DNA from: Ensifer sp. LC11
GTDB taxonomy: Bacteria; Pseudomonadota; Alphaproteobacteria; Rhizobiales; Rhizobiaceae
Direction of reading: 5' to 3'
NCBI RefSeq assembly: GCF_001695835.1
Contig: NZ_MBSO01000038.1
Coordinates: 1-35,595, forward strand
DNA: 35,595 bases
The position numbers and the translations under genes were made by a program. The notes under the pieces are model-generated. The model did no database searches and had not been told where the DNA came from. It saw nothing but the letters and a program-made list of their open reading frames with translations. Positions 22,794 to 30,745 of this stretch are shown piece by piece; position 1 is the stretch's first letter; each line of letters starts with the position of its first letter.

Positions 22794-24439
22794 CACGGCC
22801 TACCGTCATGGGTGATTCTGCCGCCGCAGACAGTCAGTGCCACGCGGGCGGCGTCCTCGGCCTCGGCCAGGCCCTCCAGCGCGCCATCGATCAGCACCAG
22901 GTCGGCGTCAAAGCCGGGTTTCAGCTGGCCGCGGCTGTCTTCGGCGTAGTCTGCATAGGCACCGCCGGCGGTATAGGCGATCAGGCATTCGTCGAGGCTG
23001 ACGCGCTGGTCAGGTATGTCGGCGGTCCAGGGTTTTCGCGTCAGGGCACAATGGATCGCGTAGAGCGGCGAGAGCGGCGAAACCGGCCAGTCCGTGCCGA
23101 AGGCGAGCGGCACGCCGCGGTCGCGGATCATCCGCCAGGGGAAGGCGGTTGGCCAGCGGTCGCGGCCCATGATGGTGGTCGTTGGTTCGAGGGGCAGGCC
23201 GGCGGAGCCCGGCGGATGCACTGGCTGCATGGAGGCAATGATGCCGAGCGGCTTCAGCCGGTCGAGGTCTTCGGGCGTGATCGTGTCGATATGCTCGATG
23301 CGATGGCGGGCGTCGCGAGCGCCATTCGCCGTGCGGGCGGTCTCGTAGCCGTCGATGGTCGCGCGCACTGCACCGTCGCCGACGGCATGGGTCGCGACCT
23401 GGAGACCGCGGCGGTCGGCTTCGATGCACATGGCGTTGAAAATGTCGGGTGCGATCAACGGCTCGGAGCGGAAGCCGGGCCGGTCGGGATAATTGCTGAC
23501 GGTCAGTGCCGTCCAGGTGTCGTAGACGCCATCCATGAACAGCTTGATACGGCCGAAACGCAGCCAGCCCGGCACGTCGGGGCCGAAGTCATCGATCTGG
23601 GCGACGCCTTCCGGGCCGTGGCGCTGCTCCAGCCGGAGCGGCAGGCTCACGCGCACCGGCATCTCGCCGGCGAGCGCCAGCTCACGCATGAGGCCCGCCT
23701 GATAGGCATTGCCGTCCATGTTGACGGCGGTGGTGATGCCGTTTCGGGCGCAATAGTCGCCGGCTCTGCGGATCAGCCCCTTGTCGTGGATGCGATCTTC
23801 CTCCGAGACCTTGCCGCCTTCGTAGTGGAGGCCGTCGCGCCCCTTGAGACGGGAAAGCATCTGCACGCGGTTCATGGCGGCAAATTCGCGTAGCTCGCCA
23901 CTGGCAAGCCCGTCTTCGCCCATCACCACCTCCGCCCCCGGCCCGACATCCGCCCCCTGGAGGATGCCGGCCAGCTCCAGCGCCCGGGTGTTGGCCCAGG
24001 CGCAATGCAGGTCCGTCGACAGGAGGCAGAGAGGGCGGTCGGCAACGATCGCGTCGAGAAGGTGGCGGTCGGGCCTGCGGTTTTCGCCGAAAATCACGTA
24101 GTTGACGGCATAGCCGAAGAGGATGTCGTCACCGGGGTTGGCGGCAGCGAAACCGAGAAGGGCGTCGCGGGTCGCCTCGAAGCCGAAAGTTGGCCCGAGG
24201 TTGAGCATGGTAAGCGTCGCCCCGCCCATGAAGAGGTGCAGGTGGCTCTCGATGAAGCCCGGCAGCAATTCGCGTCCATCCGCATCGATCACATGGGTGG
24301 TGGTGCCGGCATGAGCTCGGATGGCCTCATCCGGGCCGAGTGCCAGGATCCTCCCACCGGCAACGGCGATGGCGGTCGTTCCCTTGGGTGCAAAAATCGC
24401 ACGCACACGGGCGTTCACGATGATGAGATCGGCTGTCAT
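22793..24439 (-). CDS. YtcJ-type amidohydrolase
   Basis: The 548-residue protein belongs to the amidohydrolase superfamily, subgroup amidohydro_3/YtcJ. It opens with a small beta domain (DLIIVNARVRAIF), then GRELLPGFIESHLHLFMGGA with the metal-binding His66 and His68. A middle segment LQVATHAVGDGAVRATIDGY and ARHRIEHIDTITPEDLDRLK supply further His ligands, and LAFGTDWPVSPLSPLYAIH the late Asp. These enzymes hydrolyse C-N bonds of amides, formamides or cyclic ureas. The start has GGGAG nearby. It follows the binding-protein gene after a strong hairpin and overlaps the GMC gene by one base. Substrate unknown. Confidence 0.88.
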   Translation of the reverse strand: MTADLIIVNARVRAIFAPKGTTAIAVAGGRILALGPDEAIRAHAGTTTHVIDADGRELLPGFIESHLHLFMGGATLTMLNLGPTFGFEATRDALLGFAAANPGDDILFGYAVNYVIFGENRRPDRHLLDAIVADRPLCLLSTDLHCAWANTRALELAGILQGADVGPGAEVVMGEDGLASGELREFAAMNRVQMLSRLKGRDGLHYEGGKVSEEDRIHDKGLIRRAGDYCARNGITTAVNMDGNAYQAGLMRELALAGEMPVRVSLPLRLEQRHGPEGVAQIDDFGPDVPGWLRFGRIKLFMDGVYDTWTALTVSNYPDRPGFRSEPLIAPDIFNAMCIEADRRGLQVATHAVGDGAVRATIDGYETARTANGARDARHRIEHIDTITPEDLDRLKPLGIIASMQPVHPPGSAGLPLEPTTTIMGRDRWPTAFPWRMIRDRGVPLAFGTDWPVSPLSPLYAIHCALTRKPWTADIPDQRVSLDECLIAYTAGGAYADYAEDSRGQLKPGFDADLVLIDGALEGLAEAEDAARVALTVCGGRITHDGRP

Positions 24440-24466
24440 CGGCGGCTCCCTGCCAAATGAGAGGAA

Positions 24467-24486
24467 GCGGGGGCAAACGCCCCCGC
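24467..24486 (-). promoter_or_regulatory. Intra-operon GC hairpin after the binding-protein gene
   Basis: GCGGGGGC (24467-24474) pairs perfectly with GCCCCCGC (24479-24486) around the loop AAAC. It sits 7 bases beyond the end of the substrate-binding-protein gene and before the amidohydrolase gene in the direction of transcription. No clear U-run follows on the transcribed strand, so a partial terminator or an mRNA-stabilising hairpin that raises binding-protein yield is more likely than full termination. Confidence 0.6.
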
Positions 24487-24493
24487 GACGGTT

Positions 24494-25510
24494 TTACTGG
24501 AGGAGCTGGGTCCACACGCGGGTAACGAGATCCTGCGCGGCGGGCGAGCAGGTGCGCGAGAAGACGATGGGCACTTCCGGATAGAGCTCCGGCGCGTTTT
24601 CCTTTTTGTAGACGACCTTTTCCTGCACCAGTTTCATGGGCGAAGAGTGAGCATAGAAGTTCATTTGTTCAGTGGCGTTTTCCGGTTGAGACATGAACTC
24701 GATGAACTTGATCGCATTGTCGCGGTTTGGTGCCCCCTTCGGGATCACCATACTGTCGAGCCAGCCGACCATGCCCTCCTTCGTCATGGCGAGGGCGAAG
24801 GGCGATCCCTTGGTCCGGGCCTTCACCTCCTCGCCGTCCCACCAGAAGTGAGCAGCAACCTCGCCCGAGGCGAGGCGGCTTGCAATGTTGTCGGACGAAT
24901 AGACCGCCACCGACGGCTTCTGTGCCATCAGGAGGTCCAGCACCTTCTTCATCTCCGCCTGGTCCTCGGTGCAGAAGGGAATGCCGAGATAGAGCTGGGC
25001 CGCGCCAATCACCTCGTCGGGATAAGAGAGCATCGCGATCTTGCCCTTCAGCTCGCCGTCGGGCTCGAAGAAATATTTGAAGCTGTCGGTGGGGCCTTTG
25101 TACTGCGTGGTGTTCACGACGAAGCCGGCGGTGCCGTAGGCGATCGGGATCGAGTGTTCCTGCTTCTCGTCCCACCACTGATTGCGCCAGCGCGCTTCGA
25201 TGTTCTCGTACGCCTTGAGCTTGTTGGCCCCGTAGTTCTCGACCAACCCCTCGTCGATCATTACGCGCAGGAAGTGCTGGGAGGGCGTGGCGATGTCATA
25301 GCCGGAGGAGCCGGCCTGCAGCTTAGTCAGGAGGTCCTCGTTCGAGGTGTAGCCGTCGACATTGACCTTTACGTCATATTCCTTGGCGAATTTCTCGATG
25401 ACAGCGGGTGAGATTGAATCAGTCCAGACATAGAGATTGAGCTGTCCCTCGGCCTGGGCGGCTGTGGCGAAGCAAAGCGCGAGGGTGGTGGCTGTCAGGT
25501 ATTTTTTCAT
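24494..25510 (-). CDS. PotD/PotF-type periplasmic substrate-binding protein
   Basis: The 338-residue product starts with a signal peptide (MKKYLTATTLALCFATAAQA) and then the PotD-like opening QLNLYVWTDSISPAVIEKFA, with YDVKVNVDGYTSNEDLLTKL and GYDIATPSQHFLRVMIDEGL. SYPDEVIGAAQLYLGIP and WWDGEEVKARTKGSPFA are further family stretches. PotD proteins bind polyamines through acidic and aromatic residues. This one probably binds a cationic nitrogen compound for the adjacent permeases. GAGGAA precedes the ATG. It is the fourth gene of the ATPase-permease-permease-binding-protein set and is separated from the second permease by 27 bases. The exact ligand cannot be deduced. Confidence 0.9.
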   Translation of the reverse strand: MKKYLTATTLALCFATAAQAEGQLNLYVWTDSISPAVIEKFAKEYDVKVNVDGYTSNEDLLTKLQAGSSGYDIATPSQHFLRVMIDEGLVENYGANKLKAYENIEARWRNQWWDEKQEHSIPIAYGTAGFVVNTTQYKGPTDSFKYFFEPDGELKGKIAMLSYPDEVIGAAQLYLGIPFCTEDQAEMKKVLDLLMAQKPSVAVYSSDNIASRLASGEVAAHFWWDGEEVKARTKGSPFALAMTKEGMVGWLDSMVIPKGAPNRDNAIKFIEFMSQPENATEQMNFYAHSSPMKLVQEKVVYKKENAPELYPEVPIVFSRTCSPAAQDLVTRVWTQLLQ

Positions 25511-25537
25511 GTGCTGTTCCTCTCTTTGTTTTTTGGT

Positions 25538-26341
25538 TCAGGCATTGTCGCGGTTGCCTCGCGCCGCCACTAGAAGCGCGACGGTAGCGAGGACCAGCGA
25601 GGCAAGGATCAGGAGCGTGGCGATCGCATTCAGTTCCGGCGAGGTACCGCTGCGAATGAGCGAGAAGATGTAGACTGGCAGCGTCGTCGTGCCCCCCGTC
25701 GACAACAAGTTCGAGGTGATGAAGTCGTCCATCGAGATCAGGAAGGCGAGCATCGCCCCGGAAAAGACTCCAGGAAAGATGAGGGGCAGTGTCACGCGCC
25801 GGAACGTCGTCCAGCGGTCAGCATAGAGATCGGCGCTCGCCTCTTCGAAATCCAGCGACATGCCCTGCAGGCGTGCGCGGATCGGCAGGAAAGCGAAGGG
25901 CGTGCAGAAGGCGGAGTGGGCGATGGTCAGCCGGATCACGCCATTCTGCACGTCGATCAGCGAGAAGAGGATCAGCGTGGCGACCGCCAGCACGATTTCC
26001 GGCAAGAGTAGCGGCAGGTTGACGATTGTTTCCGAGAGCTTGCGGAAGCGGACGTTCTTGCCGCGGATAATGGCAAGGGCGGCACAAAGCGCGACCAGAG
26101 TGCAGACGACGGTTGCGATGGCGGCCACCGTCAGCGAGGTTTTCAGCGCGTTTATCAGCGCCGTATTGCGAAGCGCCGAGGAATACCACTGAAGCGAAAA
26201 ATGCGTCCAGACGCCGGCGATGTTGTTGGCGTTAAAGGAGTAGATCACGACGACGGCCAGCGGCGCGTAAAGGTAGACGAAGAACAGAACCGACAGCGGA
26301 CCAAGGCCGGGATATCGTTTGACATCGTGGCGAGTGCTCAT
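25538..26341 (-). CDS. PotC-type ABC transporter permease
   Basis: The 267-residue inner-membrane protein has about six hydrophobic helices and the permease EAA loop EEASADLYADRWTTFRRVTL followed by PLIFPGVFSGAMLAFLISMD, which contacts the ATPase. LSVLFFVYLYAPLAVVVIYS is the first helix. DDFITSNLLSTGGTTTLPVY is typical of PotC. It pairs with the PotB-type protein encoded just upstream, overlapping it by ATGA (4 bases). Confidence 0.92.
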   Translation of the reverse strand: MSTRHDVKRYPGLGPLSVLFFVYLYAPLAVVVIYSFNANNIAGVWTHFSLQWYSSALRNTALINALKTSLTVAAIATVVCTLVALCAALAIIRGKNVRFRKLSETIVNLPLLLPEIVLAVATLILFSLIDVQNGVIRLTIAHSAFCTPFAFLPIRARLQGMSLDFEEASADLYADRWTTFRRVTLPLIFPGVFSGAMLAFLISMDDFITSNLLSTGGTTTLPVYIFSLIRSGTSPELNAIATLLILASLVLATVALLVAARGNRDNA

Positions 26342-27267
26342 AGCGCGGCCTCCCGGCGGGCGGCGCGCAGCGCCGCAAAGATCAGGAAGCCCATGACGAG
26401 TGCCATCAGCGTTATGGCGATAGCTGCGCCGAAGGGCCAGTTGCGGCCACCGCCGAACTGGAGCTGAATCAGCGTTCCCATCATCATCTGCTTGCCGCCC
26501 CCCATCAGCGAGGGCTCCAGCACCGCGCCAAGCGAGGGCACGAAGACGAGGATGGCGCCGGCAACGATGCCGGGGGCCGTCAGTGGCAGGATCACCCGGC
26601 GCAGCGTCACCCAGCGGCTGCCGTAAAGGTCGTGCGAAGCTTCGATCAGCGTGCCGTCGAGCTTCTCGATGGAGGCAAAGACCGGCAGCACCATCAACGG
26701 CATGGCGGTGTAGACCATTGCCGTCAGCGTCGCCCCGTCGTTGAACATGAGGCTCATGCCAGAAGGAAGGCCGAGGTATTCGAGCAGGCGCGGCAGCGTG
26801 CCGTCCTTGCCGAGGATGATCATCCAGGCATAGACACGCAAGATCATCGAGGCCCAGAAGGGCAAAGTCACCAGATAGATCAGCGCCGCCTTACGGCCCG
26901 GCGGCTGGCGCGAGATGAAATAGGCAACCGGCACTGCAAAGAGCAGACAGATCAGTGTCGTCGCGCCAGCCAGCAGGAAGGTGCGGACAATGATCAGAAG
27001 GTATTGCGGGGTGAATTCCAACTCGCCCGTCCAGCCCTCATTGAAGAGGATCTGGCGGTAGCCGGCGAGGTTGAAATCCCACGCGAAGCCGCCATGCGCG
27101 CCACGTGTCGCGACGGAGACGGCAGCGATGATGAAGATGGGCAGGATCAGAGCAAAACCCATCAGCAGCCGGGACGGCAGCAGGCCCCAGAAGGAAGGAT
27201 CATGCCAGAAACGGACGCGAGGCGCGCGGCCCGCTTCGGCGGTGGCATGGAGGACGCTGTCGGTCAT
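26338..27267 (-). CDS. PotB-type ABC transporter permease
   Basis: The 309-residue protein has a cytoplasmic N-terminal stretch, a first helix near residue 32 (SRLLMGFALILPIFIIAAVS), a large loop with VRTF, and five more helices. The EAA motif reads EASHDLYGSRWVTLRRVILP followed by LTAPGIVAGAILVFVPSLGA, and the C-terminal EPSLMGGGKQMMMGTLIQLQ is characteristic of PotB. Both ends overlap neighbours by 4 bases (ATGA), so translation of the importer subunits is coupled. Confidence 0.92.
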   Translation of the reverse strand: MTDSVLHATAEAGRAPRVRFWHDPSFWGLLPSRLLMGFALILPIFIIAAVSVATRGAHGGFAWDFNLAGYRQILFNEGWTGELEFTPQYLLIIVRTFLLAGATTLICLLFAVPVAYFISRQPPGRKAALIYLVTLPFWASMILRVYAWMIILGKDGTLPRLLEYLGLPSGMSLMFNDGATLTAMVYTAMPLMVLPVFASIEKLDGTLIEASHDLYGSRWVTLRRVILPLTAPGIVAGAILVFVPSLGAVLEPSLMGGGKQMMMGTLIQLQFGGGRNWPFGAAIAITLMALVMGFLIFAALRAARREAAL

Positions 27268-28337
27268 GCCGCAAGCACCCGCGCGGAACCCGCGACGAAG
27301 CCCACCGGAACGGTCGCGCCAAGCGGGATGGTGTCTCCCTCACGCGAGGCGTTGCGACGCGAGGCGCGCAACTCGGTTCCCGCAACGTCCAGCGTGTAGT
27401 GGGTATAGCCGCCCATGTAGTTCTTGTTGGTGATCCGGCCCTCGAAAACGACACCCTGCGCCTGGTCGCCGAGGTTGATCTTTTCCGGACGCACCGAAAG
27501 TATCGCGCGACCCTTGGCGGCATGGCCGGTCGCGGGAACGGTGAGCGCAACGCCGAAGGGCGTGCGAATGGTCGCCTGTCCGGCCGCGGTTTCGACGACG
27601 TCCACATCGAGAAAATTCGTCTCGCCGACGAAATCGGCGACGAACCGGTTGACGGGCTCCTCGTAGATCTCCGTCGGCGTGCCGATCTGCTGCACCTCGC
27701 CGCCGCCGAGCACAGCGATGCGGTCCGACATATCGAGCGCCTCCTCCTGGTCATGGGTTACGAACACGAAGGTAATGCCGGTGTCGCGTTGCAGGGTGCG
27801 CAACTCATCGCGCATTGCCTGCCGGAGTTTCAGATCGAGGGCGGAAAGCGGCTCGTCGAGCAGGAGAACCTCCGGCTCGGGTGCCAAAGCGCGGGCGAGC
27901 GCTATGCGCTGACGCTGGCCGCCGGAAAGCTGGGCGGGCTTGCGCTTTGCCATCTGGCTCATGTGCACCCGTTCCAGCATCTCACCGACACGATTGCGGA
28001 TGCGCGTCTGGTCCCAGCCGAGGTTTTCGAGCCCGTAGGCGACGTTCTGTTCCAGCGTCATGTGCGGGAAGAGCGCATAGCTCTGGAAGACGGTGTTGAC
28101 GCGGCGCTTGTGCGGCGGGATGGCAACCACCTCGCGGCCGTTCAGTTGGATGGAGCCGCTGTTCGGGCTTTCGAACCCGGCCAGCATCCGCAGCAGCGTG
28201 GTCTTGCCGCAACCAGACGGGCCGAGCATCGTGAAGAACTCGTTGCTGCCGATGTTGAAGCTGACCGACTTCAGCGCCTGATAGGCTCCGAAATACTTCG
28301 AAACCGATTTTACTTCGATGGCCTTGGACTGGTTCAT
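27264..28337 (-). CDS. PotA-type ABC transporter ATP-binding protein
   Basis: The 357-residue ATPase powers the importer. Walker A is GPSGCGKTT with Lys45, the Q-loop is in NTVFQSYALFPHMT, the signature is LSGGQRQR (137-144), Walker B is EVLLLDEPLSALD, and the H-loop is in FVFVTHDQEEALDMSDRIAV. After about residue 240 a TOBE-type domain follows (RPEKINL), as in PotA/FbpC importers. The start at 28337 is chosen because GAGGAA lies 6 bases upstream; the frame stays open to 28757 only as antisense-like arginine-rich sequence within the dehydrogenase gene. It begins 10 bases after that gene ends. Confidence 0.93.
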   Translation of the reverse strand: MNQSKAIEVKSVSKYFGAYQALKSVSFNIGSNEFFTMLGPSGCGKTTLLRMLAGFESPNSGSIQLNGREVVAIPPHKRRVNTVFQSYALFPHMTLEQNVAYGLENLGWDQTRIRNRVGEMLERVHMSQMAKRKPAQLSGGQRQRIALARALAPEPEVLLLDEPLSALDLKLRQAMRDELRTLQRDTGITFVFVTHDQEEALDMSDRIAVLGGGEVQQIGTPTEIYEEPVNRFVADFVGETNFLDVDVVETAAGQATIRTPFGVALTVPATGHAAKGRAILSVRPEKINLGDQAQGVVFEGRITNKNYMGGYTHYTLDVAGTELRASRRNASREGDTIPLGATVPVGFVAGSARVLAA

Positions 28338-28347
28338 CCGCATTTCC

Positions 28348-30438
28348 TCACATCGGCCCGAGTTCGGTAACTTCGCGGCGGAACGGCAGGGCATCACCGA
28401 TATCCGGCGTATCCAGTTCCCGCGCATAGCGGTGGCCGGCATAGGTCGCCCAGGCGATCGGCGCGGGCGCGGCCGCATCGCCGATGATTTTGACGCTCTT
28501 GATGCCGGCATCAGCCCAGTCGTCCTGCCGGGCGAGAAGGTCGTGATAGAGCGCATCTTCGGACGTGCGCGAGCCGACCAGCACGACGGCGTCGCAGCTG
28601 ACCGCGCGGCGACGGCCGGTATAGGTGCAGTTGGTCTCGACCTCACCGGCGCGGATAGCGGTGACACCGCGGTTGAGGCGAATATCGACGCCGAGATCAT
28701 CGAGGCGCACGTGGATAGCGCCCTGTTCCAGCGTGTTGCGCGTCCAATCCGAGACATAGGCCGAGGGCGTGACGAGGATGACCTTGGCGCCGGCCTTCGC
28801 CATCACCTCAGCCATCACGCCGCCCATGTAATAGTGGTCGTCATCATAGACCACGACGGTCTTGTCGGTGAGGTTTTCCGGATGCTTCTTCGCCATAATG
28901 TCGTCCGGCGTCCAGAGCGTCATCGCCCCATCGATTGGCATCGGCACAACATGCTGGCGGGCAACGCCGTCGCGGCGCCAGTGTGAGCCGGTGCTGATGG
29001 CGACATGCTCGAAGCCGAAGGCGAGCACATCCTCGGCGGTCAGCCGGCTGTCGAAATAGGTCTCGACATTTGTGCGCTGGCCGATCTGGTACTGGCGGTA
29101 GTCAACCACCCGGCCCCAGGCGGAAAGGCCGGGCAGAAGGCGTTCGCGCGCCACGCGGCCGCCAAGCGTCGTGGTGGCTTCGGCCAGCGTCACGTCATAG
29201 CCGCGCAGCGAGAGGGCACGGGTGGCCTCCAAACCGGCCGGGCCAGCGCCGACAACGAGCACCGTCTGGCTCTCGCCTTTGGCGTTCATGCGTTCCGGGT
29301 GCCAGCCCTTGCGCCACTCCTCCATGAAAGTCGGGTTCTGTGTGCAGCGGCTGATCGACATGGTCATGTCGCCGGTGATGCACATGTTGCAGCCGATGCA
29401 CTCGCGGATGTCCTCGATCCGGCCTTCCTCGATCTTCTTCGGCAGGAAGGGATCGGCGATGGACGGACGGGCGCAGCCGATCAAATCGAGAATGCCCTGA
29501 CGCACCATGCGCGCCATCACGTCCGGCGAGGTGAACCGGCCGACGCCGACCACCGGTTTCGACGAGAGTTCGCGAATGCCCTTGACCAGAAGCTCCTGCG
29601 CGCCCTCCTCCTTGAAGCGCGACGGGCCGGAACAGTCTTCCCAGGCACCGTGCGCCAAGTCCCAGAGGTCAGGCAGGTCAGCGTTCATCTCGACGAATTC
29701 GCGCACCTCGGCATTGGAGAAGCCGAGTTCACCAATCGTCTCGTCGAGGCTGACACGCATGGTGATCGCCGTCGTATCGCCGACAGCTTCGCGGATATCG
29801 GCCACCACCTCGCGTGCAAAGCGCGAGCGGTTTTCCAGGCTCCCGCCGTATTCGTCGGTGCGCTGGTTGGTGGCGCGCGACAGGAAGTGCTGGAAGATGC
29901 CGAAGCCGTGCGCGCCGTAAAGACAGATGAGGTCGAAACCGGCCATCTTCGAGCGCTTGGCGGCGTTGACGAACCAGCGGCGCAGATTCTTGATGTCCGT
30001 GAGGTCCAGCGCGCGGGCCTGCACCGGATCGTTGGTGAAGGTGCGGATCGGCAGGGCCGAGGGCGCAAGCGGCACCTCCTTCGTGTAGAAATTCGGGCCG
30101 TTGATACCGGAATAGGCGAGCTGGATACCTGCGAGCGCGCCATGCACTTTCATGGCGTCGGACATGCGGCGCAGGCCCGGAATATCCTTGTCCTCCCAAA
30201 GCCGCAGCTCGATGAAGGGCGTAATCTCCGAGGTGTGGTGCATCTCGGTCTGCTCGGTGAAGATGACGCCCCAGCCGCCCTCGGACTTGATGCCGCGCAT
30301 GGCCGCGGCTGCGGAGGGGTCGCGGTAACCGCCGCCGTTGCAATGCGGCACCTGATAGAACCGGTTCTTCGCGACGTGGGGACCGATTGGGACGGGCTCG
30401 AACAGAATGTCGTATTTGCTGTCGCGAGTATGGGGCAT
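28348..30438 (-). CDS. Dimethylamine/trimethylamine dehydrogenase-like Fe-S flavoenzyme
   Basis: The 696-residue protein has the three-domain layout of trimethylamine and dimethylamine dehydrogenases and related N-methyl-amino-acid demethylases. An old-yellow-enzyme barrel holds Cys33 (NRFYQVPHC, site of the covalent FMN link), Tyr174 and His177 (LYGAHGFG). A 4Fe-4S cluster is bound by CIGCNMC and a fourth Cys 12 residues on. Two Rossmann-like domains follow (VLVVGAGPAGLEATRALSLR). The enzyme would oxidatively remove an N-alkyl group, giving an aldehyde, and pass electrons to ETF. Against TMADH, the Tyr60 position is Gln63, as I recall for dimethylamine dehydrogenase, and the Trp355 position is Asp. 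ATG 30438 has AGGAG 8 bases upstream; TTG 30444 is too close. It is the first gene of the long operon. Confidence 0.88.
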   Translation of the reverse strand: MPHTRDSKYDILFEPVPIGPHVAKNRFYQVPHCNGGGYRDPSAAAAMRGIKSEGGWGVIFTEQTEMHHTSEITPFIELRLWEDKDIPGLRRMSDAMKVHGALAGIQLAYSGINGPNFYTKEVPLAPSALPIRTFTNDPVQARALDLTDIKNLRRWFVNAAKRSKMAGFDLICLYGAHGFGIFQHFLSRATNQRTDEYGGSLENRSRFAREVVADIREAVGDTTAITMRVSLDETIGELGFSNAEVREFVEMNADLPDLWDLAHGAWEDCSGPSRFKEEGAQELLVKGIRELSSKPVVGVGRFTSPDVMARMVRQGILDLIGCARPSIADPFLPKKIEEGRIEDIRECIGCNMCITGDMTMSISRCTQNPTFMEEWRKGWHPERMNAKGESQTVLVVGAGPAGLEATRALSLRGYDVTLAEATTTLGGRVARERLLPGLSAWGRVVDYRQYQIGQRTNVETYFDSRLTAEDVLAFGFEHVAISTGSHWRRDGVARQHVVPMPIDGAMTLWTPDDIMAKKHPENLTDKTVVVYDDDHYYMGGVMAEVMAKAGAKVILVTPSAYVSDWTRNTLEQGAIHVRLDDLGVDIRLNRGVTAIRAGEVETNCTYTGRRRAVSCDAVVLVGSRTSEDALYHDLLARQDDWADAGIKSVKIIGDAAAPAPIAWATYAGHRYARELDTPDIGDALPFRREVTELGPM

Positions 30439-30519
30439 TCTCAATGCTCCTGTAGAGGATTATATCGACTATTGGATTTGACGAAGCGCAAACGGTAAAT
30501 GACGCGTTCTGGAAACATG

Positions 30520-30542
30520 GATTAGGTTCAGGCTAATCAGCG
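30520..30542. promoter_or_regulatory. Palindromic operator upstream of the dehydrogenase operon
   Basis: GATTAG-N7-CTAATC (30520-30538) is a perfect 6-bp inverted repeat, followed by AGCG. It lies about 80 bp upstream of the dehydrogenase ATG in the 307-bp gap (30439-30745) between that gene and the aldehyde dehydrogenase end. The same element, TTAG-N7-CTAATCAGCG, occurs at 34694-34716 upstream of the flavoprotein gene. The T-N11-A form inside an inverted repeat fits a LysR-type binding box, and a LysR gene lies between the two sites. Nothing else in the gap was recognised. Confidence 0.55.
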
Positions 30543-30745
30543 GCCGCCGTGTGGCGATGTTGCAAAATCAACCTACGCGCGAAAACACAACCGCTCCAAG
30601 GCATCTGGAGGATTCCTATTTATTTTCAGATGCTTGTGAAGAGACCGACGCCGGTCACCGTTCGCAAGGAAATACGCATTCGGTAACCGGCACCTTCGAT
30701 GGTTGAAATCCCTGGCGGCGCGCCGCAGCCAGAGCGGGCGGATGC

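Noticed and set aside
21153-22949. 598-aa plus-strand frame
   Set aside because: Fully antisense to the GMC oxidoreductase; composition (H, R, A, G) is that of a GC-rich shadow frame.
22808-24460. Long plus-strand frames opposite the amidohydrolase
   Set aside because: Antisense shadows without motifs; the opposite strand has clear amidohydrolase metal ligands.
29005-30498. 497-aa plus-strand frame
   Set aside because: Antisense to the amine dehydrogenase, with no recognisable domain.
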